A DNA stretch of 64,000 nucleotides from Sipunculus nudus (Eukaryota; Annelida; Sipuncula; Golfingiida; Sipunculidae): the NCBI GenBank assembly GCA_026874595.1, contig CM049314.1, forward strand, positions 52,683,812 through 52,747,811. The letters run 5' to 3'. Positions 52,101 through 64,000 of this stretch are shown here, in pieces. Position 1 is the first letter of the stretch. Each line of letters begins with the position of its first letter. The position numbers and the translations under genes are program-made. The notes beneath the pieces were generated by a model. That model had not been told where the DNA came from, made no database searches, and saw only the letters and a program-made list of their open reading frames with translations.

Positions 52101-55100
52101 CCAAATGACTGAATCTTGCCAGAAGAATCATAACAATTCTCCACACAGAAAGGTTCATGTTCACACCAGCACAGCTGCTGGCCAAATGACGATTTCTTTC
52201 AAGAAGTTTCATAACAATTCTCCACACAGAAAGGTTCATGTTCACACCAGCACAGCTGCTGGCCAAATGACTGAATCTTGCCAGAAGAATCATAACAATT
52301 CTCCACACAGAAAGGTTCATGTTCACACCAGCACAGCTGCTGGCCAAATGACCGATTCTTTCAAGAAGTTTCATAACAATTCTCCACAAAGAAAGGTTCA
52401 TGTTCACACCAGCACAGCTGCTGGCCAAATGACGATTTCTTTCAAGAAGAATCAGAACTATTCTCCACACAGAGAGGTTCATGTTCAACCAGCACAGCTG
52501 CTGGCCAAATGACTGAATCTTGCCAGAAGAATCATAACAATTCTCCACACAGAAAGGTTCATGTTCACACCAGCACAACTGCTGGCCAAATGACGGATTC
52601 TTTGAAGAAGAATCATAACAATTCTCCACACAGAAAGGTTCATGTTCACACCAGCAGAGCTGCTGGCCAAATGACGGATTCTTTCAAGAAGTTTCATAAC
52701 AATTCTCCACACAGAAAGGTTCATGTTCACACCAGCACAGCTGCTGGCCAAATAACGATTTTTTTCAAGAAGAATCATAACAATTCTCCACACAGAAAGG
52801 TTCATGTTCACACCAGCACAGCTGCTGGCCAAATGACTGAATCTTGCCAGAAGAATCATAACAATTCTCCACACAGAAAGGTTCATGTTCACACCAGCAC
52901 AGCTGCTGGCCAAATGACGATTTCTTTCAAGAAGTTTCATAACAATTCTCCACACAGAAAGGTTCATGTTCACACCAGCACAGCTGCTGGCCAAATGACT
53001 GAATCTTGCCAGAAGAATCATAACAATTCTCCACAAAGAAAGGTTCATGTTCACACCTAGCAGAGCTGCTGGCCAAATGACGGATTCTTTGAAGAAGAAT
53101 CATAACAATTCTCCACACAGAAAGGTTCATGTTCACACCAGCACAGCTGCTGGCCAAATGACTGAATCTTGCCAGAAGAATCATAACAATTCTCCACACA
53201 GAAAGGTTCATGTTCACACCAGCACAGCTGCTGGCCAAATGACTGAATCTTGCCAGAAGAATCATAAAAATTCTCCACACAGAAAGGTTCATGTTCACAC
53301 CAGCACAGCTGCTGGCCAAATGACGATTTCTTTCAAGAAGAATCATTACTATTCTCCACACAGAAAGGTTCATGTTCACACCAGCACAGCTGCTGGCCAA
53401 ATGACTGAATCTTGCCAGAAGAATCATAACAATTCTCCACACAGAAAAGTTCATGTTCACACCAGCACAACTGCTGGCCAAATGACTGAATCTTGCCAGA
53501 AGAATCATAACAATTCTCCACACAGAAAGGTTCATGTTCACACCAGCACAGTTGCTGGCCAAATGACGATTTCTTTCAAGAAGTTTCATAACAATAATTC
53601 TTAGCACAGAAAGGTTCATGTTCACACCAGCACAGCTGCTGGCCAAATGACGGATTCTTTCAAGAAGTTTCATAACAATTCTCCACACAGAAAGGTTCAT
53701 GTTCACACCAGCACAGCTGCTGGCCAAATGACGAATTCTTTCAAGAAGAATCATAACAATTCTCCACACAGAAAGGTTCATGTTCACACCAGCACAGCTG
53801 CTGGCCAAATGACGGATTCTTTGAAAAAGAATCATAACAATTCTCCACACAGAAAGGTTCATGTTCACACCAGCACAGCTGCTAGCCAAATGACTGAATC
53901 TTGCCAGAAGAATCATAACCATTCTCCACACAGAAAGGTTCATGTTCACACCAGCACAGCTGCTGGCCAAATGACGGATTCTTTGAAGAAGAATCATAAC
54001 AATTCTCCACACAGAAAGGTTCATGTTCACACCAGCACAGCTGCTGGCCAAATGACTGAATCTTGCCAGAAGAATCATAACAATTCTCCACACAGAAAGG
54101 TTCATGTTCACACCAGCACAGCTGCTGGCCAAATGACTGAATCTTGCCAGAAGAATCATAACAATTCTCCACACAGAAAGGTTCATGTTCACACCAGCAC
54201 AGCTGCTGGCCAAATGACTGAATCTTGCCAGAAGAATCAAAACCATTCTCCAGACAGAAAGGTTCATGTTCACACCAGCAGACCTGCTGGCCAAATGACG
54301 GAATCTTGCAAAAAGAATCATAACAATTCTCCACACAGAAAGGTTTATGTTCACACCAGCACAGCTGCTGGCCAAATGACTGAATCTTGCCAGAAGAATC
54401 ATAACAATTCTCCACACAGAAAGGTTCATGTTCACACCAGCACAGCTGCTGGCCAAATGACTGAATCTTGCCAGAAGAATCATAACCATTCTCCAGACAG
54501 AAAGGTTCATGTTCACACCAGCAGACCTGCTGGCCAAATGACGGAATCTTGCAAAAAAAAAATCATAACAATTCTCCACACAGAAAGGTTCATGTTCACA
54601 CCAGCACAGCTGCTGGCCAAATGACTGAATCTTGCCAGAAGAATCAAAACCATTCTCCACACAGAAAGGTTCATGTTCACACCAGCAGACCTGCTGGCCA
54701 AATGACGGAATCTTGCAAAAAGAATCAAAACCATTCTCCAGACAGAAAGGTTCATGTTCACACCAGCAGACCTGCTGGCCAAATGACGGAATCTTGCAAA
54801 AAGAATCATAACAATTCTCCACACAGAAAGGTTCATGTTCACACCAGCACAGCTGCTGGCCAAATGACTGAATCTTGCCAGAAGAAATCATAACAATTCT
54901 CCACACAGAAAGGTTCATGTTCACACCAGCACAGCTGCTGACCAAATGACTGAATCTTGCCAGAAGAATAAAAAACCATTCTCCAGACAGAAAGGTTCAT
55001 GTTCACACCAGCAGAGCTGCTGGCCAAATGACTGAATCTTGCCAGAAGAATCATAACAATTCTCCACACAGAAAGGTTCATGTTCACACCAGCACAGCTG

Positions 55101-58100
55101 CTGACCAAATGACTGAATCTTGCCAGAAGAATAAAAAACCATTCTCCAGACAGAAAGGTTCATGTTCACACCAGCAGAGCTGCTGGCCAAATGACTGAAT
55201 CTTGCCAGAAGAATTATAACAATTCTCCACACAGAAAGGTTCATGTTTTACACCAGCACAGCTGCTGACCAAATGACTGATTCTTTGAAGAAGAATCATA
55301 ACAATTCTCCACACAAAAAGGTTCATGTTCACACCAGCACAGCTGCTGGCCAAATGACTGAATCTTTCCAGAAGAATCATAACAATTCTCCACACAGAGA
55401 GGTTCATGTTCACACCAGCACAGCTGCTGGCCAAATGACGGATTCTTTGAAGAAGAATCATAACAATTCTCCACACAGAACGGTTCATGTTCACACCAGC
55501 AGAGCTGCTGGCCAAATGACTGAATCTTGCCAGAAGAAACATTACCATTCTCCACACAAAAAGGTTCATGTTCACATCAGCACAGCTGCTGGCCAAATGA
55601 CGGATTCTTTGAAGAAGAATCATAACAATTCTCCACACAGAAAGGTTCATGTTCACACCAGCACAGCTGCTGGCCAAATGACTGAATCTTGCCAGAAGAA
55701 TCATAACAATTCTCCACACAGAAAGGTTCATGTTCACACCAGCACAGCTGCTGGCCAAATGACGGATTCTTTGAAGAAGAATCATAACAATTCTCCACAC
55801 AGAAAGGTTCATGTTCACACCAGCACAGCTGCTGGCCAAATGACGGATTCTTTCAAGAAGTTTCATAACAATTCTCCACACAGAAAGGTTCATGTTCACA
55901 CCAGCAGAGCTGCTGGCCAAATGACTGAATCTTGCCAGAAGAAACAATACCATTCTCCACACAGAAAGGTTCATGTTCACACCAGCACAGCTGCTGGCCA
56001 AATGACGGATTCTTTGAAGAAGAATCATAACAATTATCCACACAGAAAGGTTCATGTTCACACCAGCACAGCTGCTGGCCAAATGACGGATTCTTGCCAG
56101 AAGAATCATAACAATTCTCCACACAGAAAGGTTCATGTTCACACAAGCACAGCTGCTGGCTAAATGACGATTTCTTTCAAGAAGAATCATAACAATTCTC
56201 CACACAGAAAGGTTCATGTTCACACCAGCACAGCTGCTGGCCAAATGACTGAATCTTGCCAGAAGAATCATAACAATTCTCGACAAAGAAAGGTTCATGT
56301 TCACACCAGCACAGCTGCTGGCCAAATGACATATTCTTCCAAGAAGAATCATAACAATTCTCCACAGAGAAAGGTTCATGTTCACACACGCAGACCTGCT
56401 GGCCAAATGACTGAATCTTGCCAGAAGAATCATAACAATTCTCCACAAAGAAAGGTTCATGTCACACCAGCAGAGCTGCTGGCCAACAAACGGATTCTTC
56501 GAAGAAGAATCATAACAATTCTCCACACAGAAAGGTTCATGTTCACAACAGCACAGCTGCTGGCCAAATGACGGATTCTTTGAAGAAGAATTATAACAAT
56601 TCTCCACACAGAAAGGTTCATGTTCACACCAGCACAGCTGCTGGCCAAATGACGGATTCTTTGAAGAAGAATCATAACAATTCTCCACACAGAAAGGTTC
56701 ATGTTCACACCATCAGAGCTGCTGGCCAAATGACTGAATCTTGCCAGAAGAATCATAACAATTCTACACACAGAAAGGTTCATGTTTTACACCAGCACAG
56801 CTGCTGGCCAAATGACTGATTCTTTGAAGAAGAATCATAACAATTGTCCACACAGAAAGGTTCATGTTCACACCAGCACAGCTGCTGGCCAAATGACTGA
56901 ATCTTGCCAGAAGAATCATAACAATTCTCCACACAGAAAGGTTCATGTTCACACCAGCACAGCTGCTGGCCAAATGACGGATTCTTTGAAGAAGAATCAT
57001 AACAATTCTCCACACAGAAAGGTTCATGTTCACACCAGCACAGCTGCTGGCCAAATGACGGATTCTTTCAAGAAGGTTCATAACAATTCTCCACACAGAA
57101 AGGTTCATGTTCACACCAGCACAGCTGCTGGCCAAATGACTGAATCTTGCCAGAAGAAACATTACCATTCTCCACACAGAAAGGTTCATGTTCACACCAG
57201 CACAGCTGCTGGCCAAATGACGGATTCTTTGAAGAAGAATCATAACAATTCTCCACACAGAAAGGTTCATGTTCACACCGGCACAGCTACTGGCCAAATT
57301 ACGATTTCTTTCAAGAAGAATCATAACAATTCTCCACACAGAAAGGTTCATGTTCACACCAGCACAGCTGCTGGCCAAATGACTGAATCTTGCCAGAAGA
57401 ATCATAACAATTCTCCACACAGAAAGGTTCATGTTCACACCAGCACAGCTGCTGGCCAAATGACGATTTCTTTCAAGAAGTTTCATAACAATTCTCCACA
57501 CAGAAAGGTTCATGTTCACACCAGCACAGCTGCTGGCCAAATGACTGAATCTTGCCAGAAGAATCATAACCATTCTCCACACAGAAAGGTTCATGTTCAC
57601 ACCAGCACAGCTGCTGGCCAAATGACTGAATCTTGCCAGAAGAATCATAACAATTCTCGACAAAGAAAGGTTCATGTTCACACCAGCACAGCTGCTGGCC
57701 AAATGACATATTCTTCCAAGAAGAATCATAACAATTCTCCACACAGAAAGGTTCATGTTAACACCAGCACAACTGCTGGCCAAATGACATATTCTTCCAA
57801 GAAGAATCATAACAATTCTCCACACAGAAAGGTTCATGTTCACACCAGCACAGCTGCTGGCCAAATGACGGATTCTTTGAAGAAGAATCATAACAATTCT
57901 CCACACAGAAAGGTTCATGTTCATACCAGCACAGCTGCTGGCCAAATGACTGAATCTTGCCAGAAGAATCATAACAATTCTCCACACAGAAAGGTTCATG
58001 TTCACACCAGCACAGCTGCTGGCCAAATGACGGATTCTTTGAAGAAGAATCATAACAATTCTCCACAGAGAAAGGTTCATGTTCACACACGCAGACCTGC

Positions 58101-58872
58101 TGGCCAAATGACTGAATCTTGCCAGAAGAATCATAACAATTCTCCACAAAGAAAGGTTCATGTCACACCAGCAGAGCTGCTGGCCAACAAACGGATTCTT
58201 CGAAGAAGAATCATAACAATTCTCCACACAGAAAGGTTCATGTTCACAACAGCACAGCTGCTGGCCAAATGACGGATTCTTTGAAGAAGAATTATAACAA
58301 TTCTCCACACAGAAAGGTTCATGTTCACACCAGCACAGCTGCTGGCCAAATGACGGATTCTTTGAAGAAGAATCATAACAATTCTCCACACAGAAAGGTT
58401 CATGTTCACACGATCAGAGCTGCTGGCCAAATGACTGAATCTTGCCAGAAGAATCATAACAATTCTCCACACAGAAAGGTTCATGTTTTACACCAGCACA
58501 GCTGCTGGCCAAATGACTGATTCTTTGAAGAAGAATCATAACAATTGTCCACACAGAAAGGTTCATGTTCACACCGGCACAGCTGCTGGCCAAATGACTG
58601 AATCTTGCCAGAAGAATCATAACAATTCTCCACACAGAAAGGTTCATGTTCACACCAGCACAGCTGCTGGCCAAATGACGGATTCTTTGAAGAAGAATCA
58701 TAACAATTCTCCACACAGAAAGGTTCATGTTCACACCAGCACAGCTGCTTGCCAAATGACGGATTCTTTCAAGAAGGTTCATAACAATTCTCCACACAGA
58801 AAGGTTCATGTTCACACCAGCACAGCTGCTGGCCAAATGACTGAATCTTGCCAGAAGAATCATAACAATTCT
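49188..58872 (+). repeat. Second block of 133-mer offset duplication
   Basis: This is the counterpart of about 38,400-48,084. Private changes include CCACAATGAAAGG at 50,281 (CCACAAAGAAAGG in the counterpart), which adds a stop to the + frame, CACAAATGCTGG near 49,905, and AAGAAGAATC where the counterpart has AAGAAAAATC near 39,065. The last is the copy-1 state of the 6,169-bp repeat, suggesting exchange among non-adjacent copies. Confidence 0.85.
49706..55700 (+). repeat. Source block of 97-mer offset duplication
   Basis: About 6 kb is repeated 7,866 bp downstream (about 57,572-63,566). The offset is 97 x 81 plus a net +9. The block is nested within the second block of the 10,788-bp duplication. 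Confidence 0.85.
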
Positions 58873-61800
58873 CCACACAGAAAGGTTCATGTTCACACCA
58901 GCACAGCTGCTGGCCAAATGACGGATTCTTTGAAGAAGAATCATAACAATTCTCCACAGAGAAAGGTTCATGTTCACACACGCAGACCTGCTGGCCAAAT
59001 GACTGAATCTTGCCAGAAGAATCATAACAATTCTCCACAAAGAAAGGTTCATGTCACACCAGCAGAGCTGCTGGCCAACAAACGGATTCTTCGAAGAAGA
59101 ATCATAACAATTCTCCACACAGAAAGGTTCATGTTCACAACAGCACAGCTGCTGGCCAAATGACGGATTCTTTGAAGAAGAATTATAACAATTCTCCACA
59201 CAGAAAGGTTCATGTTCACACCAGCACAGCTGCTGGCCAAATGACGGATTCTTTGAAGAAGAATCATAACAATTCTCCACACAGAAAGGTTCATGTTCAC
59301 ACGATCAGAGCTGCTGGCCAAATGACTGAATCTTGCCAGAAGAATCATAACAATTCTCCACACAGAAAGGTTCATGTTTTACACCAGCACAGCTGCTGGC
59401 CAAATGACTGATTCTTTGAAGAAGAATCATAACAATTGTCCACACAGAAAGGTTCATGTTCACACCGGCACAGCTGCTGGCCAAATGACTGAATCTTGCC
59501 AGAAGAATCATAACAATTCTCCACACAGAAAGGTTCATGTTCACACCAGCACAGCTGCTGGCCAAATAACGGATTCTTTGAAGAAGAATCATAACAATTC
59601 TCCACACAGAAAGGTTCATGTTCACACCAGCACAGCTGCTTGCCAAATGACGGATTCTTTCAAGAAGGTTCATAACAATTCTCCACACAGAAAGGTTCAT
59701 GTTCACACCAGCACAGCTGCTGGCCAAATGACTGAATCTTGCCAGAAGAAACATTACCATTCTCCACACAGAAAGGTTCATGTTCACACCAGCACAGCTG
59801 CTGGCCAAATGACGGATTCTTTGAAGAAGAATCATAACAATTCTCCACACAGAAAGGTTCATGTTCACACCGGCACAGCTACTGGCCAAATTACGATTTC
59901 TTTCAAGAAGAATCATAACAATTCTCCACACAGAAAGGTTCATGTTCACACCAGCACAGCTGCTGGCCAAATGACTGAATCTTGCCAGAAGAATCATAAC
60001 AATTCTCCACACAGAAAGGTTCATGTTCACACCAGCACAGCTGCTGGCCAAATGACGATTTCTTTCAAGAAGTTTCATAACAATTCTCCACACAGAAAGG
60101 TTCATGTTCACACCAGCACAGCTGCTGGCCAAATGACTGAATCTTGCCAGAAGAATCATAACAATTCTCCACACAGAAAGGTTCATGTTCACACCAGCAC
60201 AGCTGCTGGCCAAATGACCGATTCTTTCAAGAAGTTTCATAACAATTCTCCACAAAGAAAGGTTCATGTTCACACCAGCACAGCTGCTGGCCAAATGACG
60301 ATTTCTTTCAAGAAGAATCAGAACTATTCTCCACACAGAGAGGTTCATGTTCAACCAGCACAGCTGCTGGCCAAATGACTGAATCTTGCCAGAAGAATCA
60401 TAACAATTCTCCACACAGAAAGGTTCATGTTCACACCAGCACAACTGCTGGCCAAATGACGGATTCTTTGAAGAAGAATCATAACAATTCTCCACACAGA
60501 AAGGTTCATGTTCACACCAGCAGAGCTGCTGGCCAAATGACGGATTCTTTCAAGAAGTTTCATAACAATTCTCCACACAGAAAGGTTCATGTTCACACCA
60601 GCACAGCTGCTGGCCAAATAACGATTTTTTTCAAGAAGAATCATAACAATTCTCCACACAGAAAGGTTCATGTTCACACCAGCACAGCTGCTGGCCAAAT
60701 GACTGAATCTTGCCAGAAGAATCATAACAATTCTCCACACAGAAAGGTTCATGTTCACACCAGCACAGCTGCTGGCCAAATGACGATTTCTTTCAAGAAG
60801 TTTCATAACAATTCTCCACACAGAAAGGTTCATGTTCACACCAGCACAGCTGCTGGCCAAATGACTGAATCTTGCCAGAAGAATCATAACAATTCTCCAC
60901 AAAGAAAGGTTCATGTTCACACCTAGCAGAGCTGCTGGCCAAATGACGGATTCTTTGAAAAAGAATCATAACAATTCTCCACACAGAAAGGTTCATGTTC
61001 ACACCAGCACAGCTGCTGGCCAAATGACTGAATCTTGCCAGAAGAATCATAACAATTCTCCACACAGAAAGGTTCATGTTCACACCAGCACAGCTGCTGG
61101 CCAAATGACTGAATCTTGCCAGAAGAATCATAAAAATTCTCCACACAGAAAGGTTCATGTTCACACCAGCACAGCTGCTGGCCAAATGACGATTTCTTTC
61201 AAGAAGAATCATTACTATTCTCCACACAGAAAGGTTCATGTTCACACCAGCACAGCTGCTGGCCAAATGACTGAATCTTGCCAGAAGAATCATAACAATT
61301 CTCCACACAGAAAAGTTCATGTTCACACCAGCACAACTGCTGGCCAAATGACTGAATCTTGCCAGAAGAATCATAACAATTCTCCACACAGAAAGGTTCA
61401 TGTTCACACCAGCACAGTTGCTGGCCAAATGACGATTTCTTTCAAGAAGTTTCATAACAATAATTCTTAGCACAGAAAGGTTCATGTTCACACCAGCACA
61501 GCTGCTGGCCAAATGACGGATTCTTTCAAGAAGTTTCATAACAATTCTCCACACAGAAAGGTTCATGTTCACACCAGCACAGCTGCTGGCCAAATGACGA
61601 ATTCTTTCAAGAAGAATCATAACAATTCTCCACACAGAAAGGTTCATGTTCACACCAGCACAGCTGCTCGCCAAATGACGGATTCTTTGAAAAAGAATCA
61701 TAACAATTCTCCACACAGAAAGGTTCATGTTCACACCAGCACAGCTGCTAGCCAAATGACTGAATCTTGCCAGAAGAATCATAACCATTCTCCACACAGA

Positions 61801-63545
61801 AAGGTTCATGTTCACACCAGCACAGCTGCTGGCCAAATGACGGATTCTTTGAAGAAGAATCATAACAATTCTCCACACAGAAAGGTTCATGTTCACACCA
61901 GCACAGCTGCTGGCCAAATGACTGAATCTTGCCAGAAGAATCATAACAATTCTCCACACAGAAAGGTTCATGTTCACACCAGCACAGCTGCTGGCCAAAT
62001 GACTGAATCTTGCCAGAAGAATCATAACAATTCTCCACACAGAAAGGTTCATGTTCACACCAGCACAGCTGCTGGCCAAATGACTGAATCTTGCCAGAAG
62101 AATCAAAACCATTCTCCAGACAGAAAGGTTCATGTTCACACCAGCAGACCTGCTGGCCAAATGACGGAATCTTGCAAAAAGAATCATAACAATTCTCCAC
62201 ACAGAAAGGTTTATGTTCACACCAGCACAGCTGCTGGCCAAATGACTGAATCTTGCCAGAAGAATCATAACAATTCTCCACACAGAAAGGTTCATGTTCA
62301 CACCAGCACAGCTGCTGGCCAAATGACTGAATCTTGCCAGAAGAATCATAACCATTCTCCAGACAGAAAGGTTCATGTTCACACCAGCAGACCTGCTGGC
62401 CAAATGACGGAATCTTGCAAAAAAAAAATCATAACAATTCTCCACACAGAAAGGTTCATGTTCACACCAGCACAGCTGCTGGCCAAATGACTGAATCTTG
62501 CCAGAAGAATCAAAACCATTCTCCACACAGAAAGGTTCATGTTCACACCAGCAGACCTGCTGGCCAAATGACGGAATCTTGCAAAAAGAATCAAAACCAT
62601 TCTCCAGACAGAAAGGTTCATGTTCACACCAGCAGACCTGCTGGCCAAATGACGGAATCTTGCAAAAAGAATCATAACAATTCTCCACACAGAAAGGTTC
62701 ATGTTCACACCAGCACAGCTGCTGGCCAAATGACTGAATCTTGCCAGAAGAAATCATAACAATTCTCCACACAGAAAGGTTCATGTTCACACCAGCACAG
62801 CTGCTGACCAAATGACTGAATCTTGCCAGAAGAATAAAAAACCATTCTCCAGACAGAAAGGTTCATGTTCACACCAGCAGAGCTGCTGGCCAAATGACTG
62901 AATCTTGCCAGAAGAATCATAACAATTCTCCACACAGAAAGGTTCATGTTCACACCAGCACAGCTGCTGACCAAATGACTGAATCTTGCCAGAAGAATAA
63001 AAAACCATTCTCCAGACAGAAAGGTTCATGTTCACACCAGCAGAGCTGCTGGCCAAATGACTGAATCTTGCCAGAAGAATTATAACAATTCTCCACACAG
63101 AAAGGTTCATGTTTTACACCAGCACAGCTGCTGACCAAATGACTGATTCTTTGAAGAAGAATCATAACAATTCTCCACACAAAAAGGTTCATGTTCACAC
63201 CAGCACAGCTGCTGGCCAAATGACTGAATCTTTCCAGAAGAATCATAACAATTCTCCACACAGAGAGGTTCATGTTCACACCAGCACAGCTGCTGGCCAA
63301 ATGACGGATTCTTTGAAGAAGAATCATAACAATTCTCCACACAGAACGGTTCATGTTCACACCAGCAGAGCTGCTGGCCAAATGACTGAATCTTGCCAGA
63401 AGAAACATTACCATTCTCCACACAAAAAGGTTCATGTTCACATCAGCACAGCTGCTGGCCAAATGACGGATTCTTTGAAGAAGAATCATAACAATTCTCC
63501 ACACAGAAAGGTTCATGTTCACACCAGCACAGCTGCTGGCCAAAT
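57572..63545 (+). repeat. Second block of 97-mer offset duplication
   Basis: Counterpart of about 49,706-55,680. Private changes include CAAATAACGGATTC near 59,563 (CAAATGACGGATTC in the counterpart), GAAAAAGAATC near 60,956 (GAAGAAGAATC) and GCTCGCCAAATG near 61,668 (GCTGGCCAAATG). Homology ends at 63,546, where the order switches. Confidence 0.85.
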
Positions 63546-64000
63546 GACTGAATCTTGCCAGAAGAATCAAAACCATTCTCCAGACAGAAAGGTTCATGTT
63601 CACACCAGCAGACCTGCTGGCCAAATGACGGAATCTTGCAAAAAGAATCATAACAATTCTCCACACAGAAAGGTTTATGTTCACACCAGCACAGCTGCTG
63701 GCCAAATGACTGAATCTTGCCAGAAGAATCATAACAATTCTCCACACAGAAAGGTTCATGTTCACACCAGCACAGCTGCTGGCCAAATGACTGAATCTTG
63801 CCAGAAGAATCATAACCATTCTCCAGACAGAAAGGTTCATGTTCACACCAGCAGACCTGCTGGCCAAATGACGGAATCTTGCAAAAAAAAAATCATAACA
63901 ATTCTCCACACAGAAAGGTTCATGTTCACACCAGCACAGCTGCTGGCCAAATGACTGAATCTTGCCAGAAGAATCAAAACCATTCTCCACACAGAAAGGT
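63546..64000 (+). repeat. Partial repeat of 62,082 onwards, offset 1,464 bp
   Basis: From GACTGAATC at 63,546 the monomers repeat those beginning at 62,082: an ESCQKNQ unit, an ESCKKN unit, an AGGTTTATG unit, an A10 unit and so on. The offset is 18 monomers plus 6 bp, and the block runs off the window edge. The length of this 18-mer and the number of copies cannot be seen. Confidence 0.85.

Larger units (their letters stand above)
4531..64000 (+). repeat. 81-bp satellite DNA array, about 734 monomers
   Basis: The whole remainder of the window is head-to-tail copies of one 81-bp monomer in a single orientation, running off the right edge inside a monomer. Taking GGTTCATG as position 1, the constant part is GGTTCATGTTCAC (1-13), the dyad CCAGCACAGCTGCTGG (15-30) and CCAAAT (31-36). 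A variable block follows (about 37-66), then CTCCACACAGAAA. The consensus is about 43% GC by my count, richer than the flank. Most monomers are exactly 81 bp; rare 80-, 82- and 84-bp variants mark higher-order repeats. No mobile element or unique sequence interrupts about 59.5 kb. One + frame and two - frames lack stops, giving long but, in my judgement, spurious open frames. Confidence 0.99.

Noticed and set aside
4531-64000. CRISPR-like array (constant segment alternating with variable segment)
   Set aside because: The variable blocks are a few recurring types rather than unique spacers, the unit is an 81-bp satellite in a eukaryotic context, and no cas genes are present.

Overview
This window is eukaryotic and almost entirely non-genic. 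I see no protein-coding gene, tRNA or rRNA that I can support. Bases 1 to about 4,530 are AT-rich sequence carrying several old, diverged copies of dispersed repeats and one small 34-bp minisatellite. From about 4,531 to the last base, where the sequence stops inside a monomer, the window is one continuous head-to-tail satellite array of an 81-bp monomer. That is roughly 59.5 kb, or about 734 monomers, all in the same orientation. The host is probably a marine invertebrate. A short motif in the flank (CAGCTGAGCGTCATG followed by a CTTGTT-like end) resembles repeat ends I associate with bivalve molluscs, but this is a memory-based inference and weak.

The monomer has one nearly constant part, from GGTTCATG through the hairpin CCAGCACAGCTGCTGG to CCAAAT. 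It also has one variable part of about 25 bp, which exists in a handful of discrete versions named here by their + strand translation: DSLKKN, ESCQKN, ISFKKN/F, DSFKKF, YSSKKN and ESCKKN. Two inverted repeats lie in each monomer. Rare length variants (80, 82 and 84 bp) act as landmarks and reveal a hierarchy of higher-order repeats (HORs): a 6-mer (486 bp), 11-mer (891 bp), 18-mer (1,460 and 1,464 bp) and 33-mer (2,677 bp), a 76-mer (6,169 bp, present three times in tandem at about 22.9-41.6 kb), and very large overlapping duplications with offsets of 97 monomers (7,866 bp) and 133 monomers (10,788 bp). The 6,169-bp unit is explained exactly as 76 x 81 plus the net +13 bp of the landmark indels it contains.

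Long open frames run through the array on both strands: one frame on + and two on -, of up to about 700 codons. They exist because the monomer lacks stops in three of six frames and 81 is a multiple of three. Differences between monomer types are mostly amino-acid-changing, and frameshifts and stops were copied along with the HORs, so I do not annotate them as genes. The most interesting content is the satellite itself: its layered HOR architecture, its conserved dyads, and its abrupt left boundary with unique DNA. A centromeric or heterochromatic role is a reasonable hypothesis but is not shown by sequence alone.
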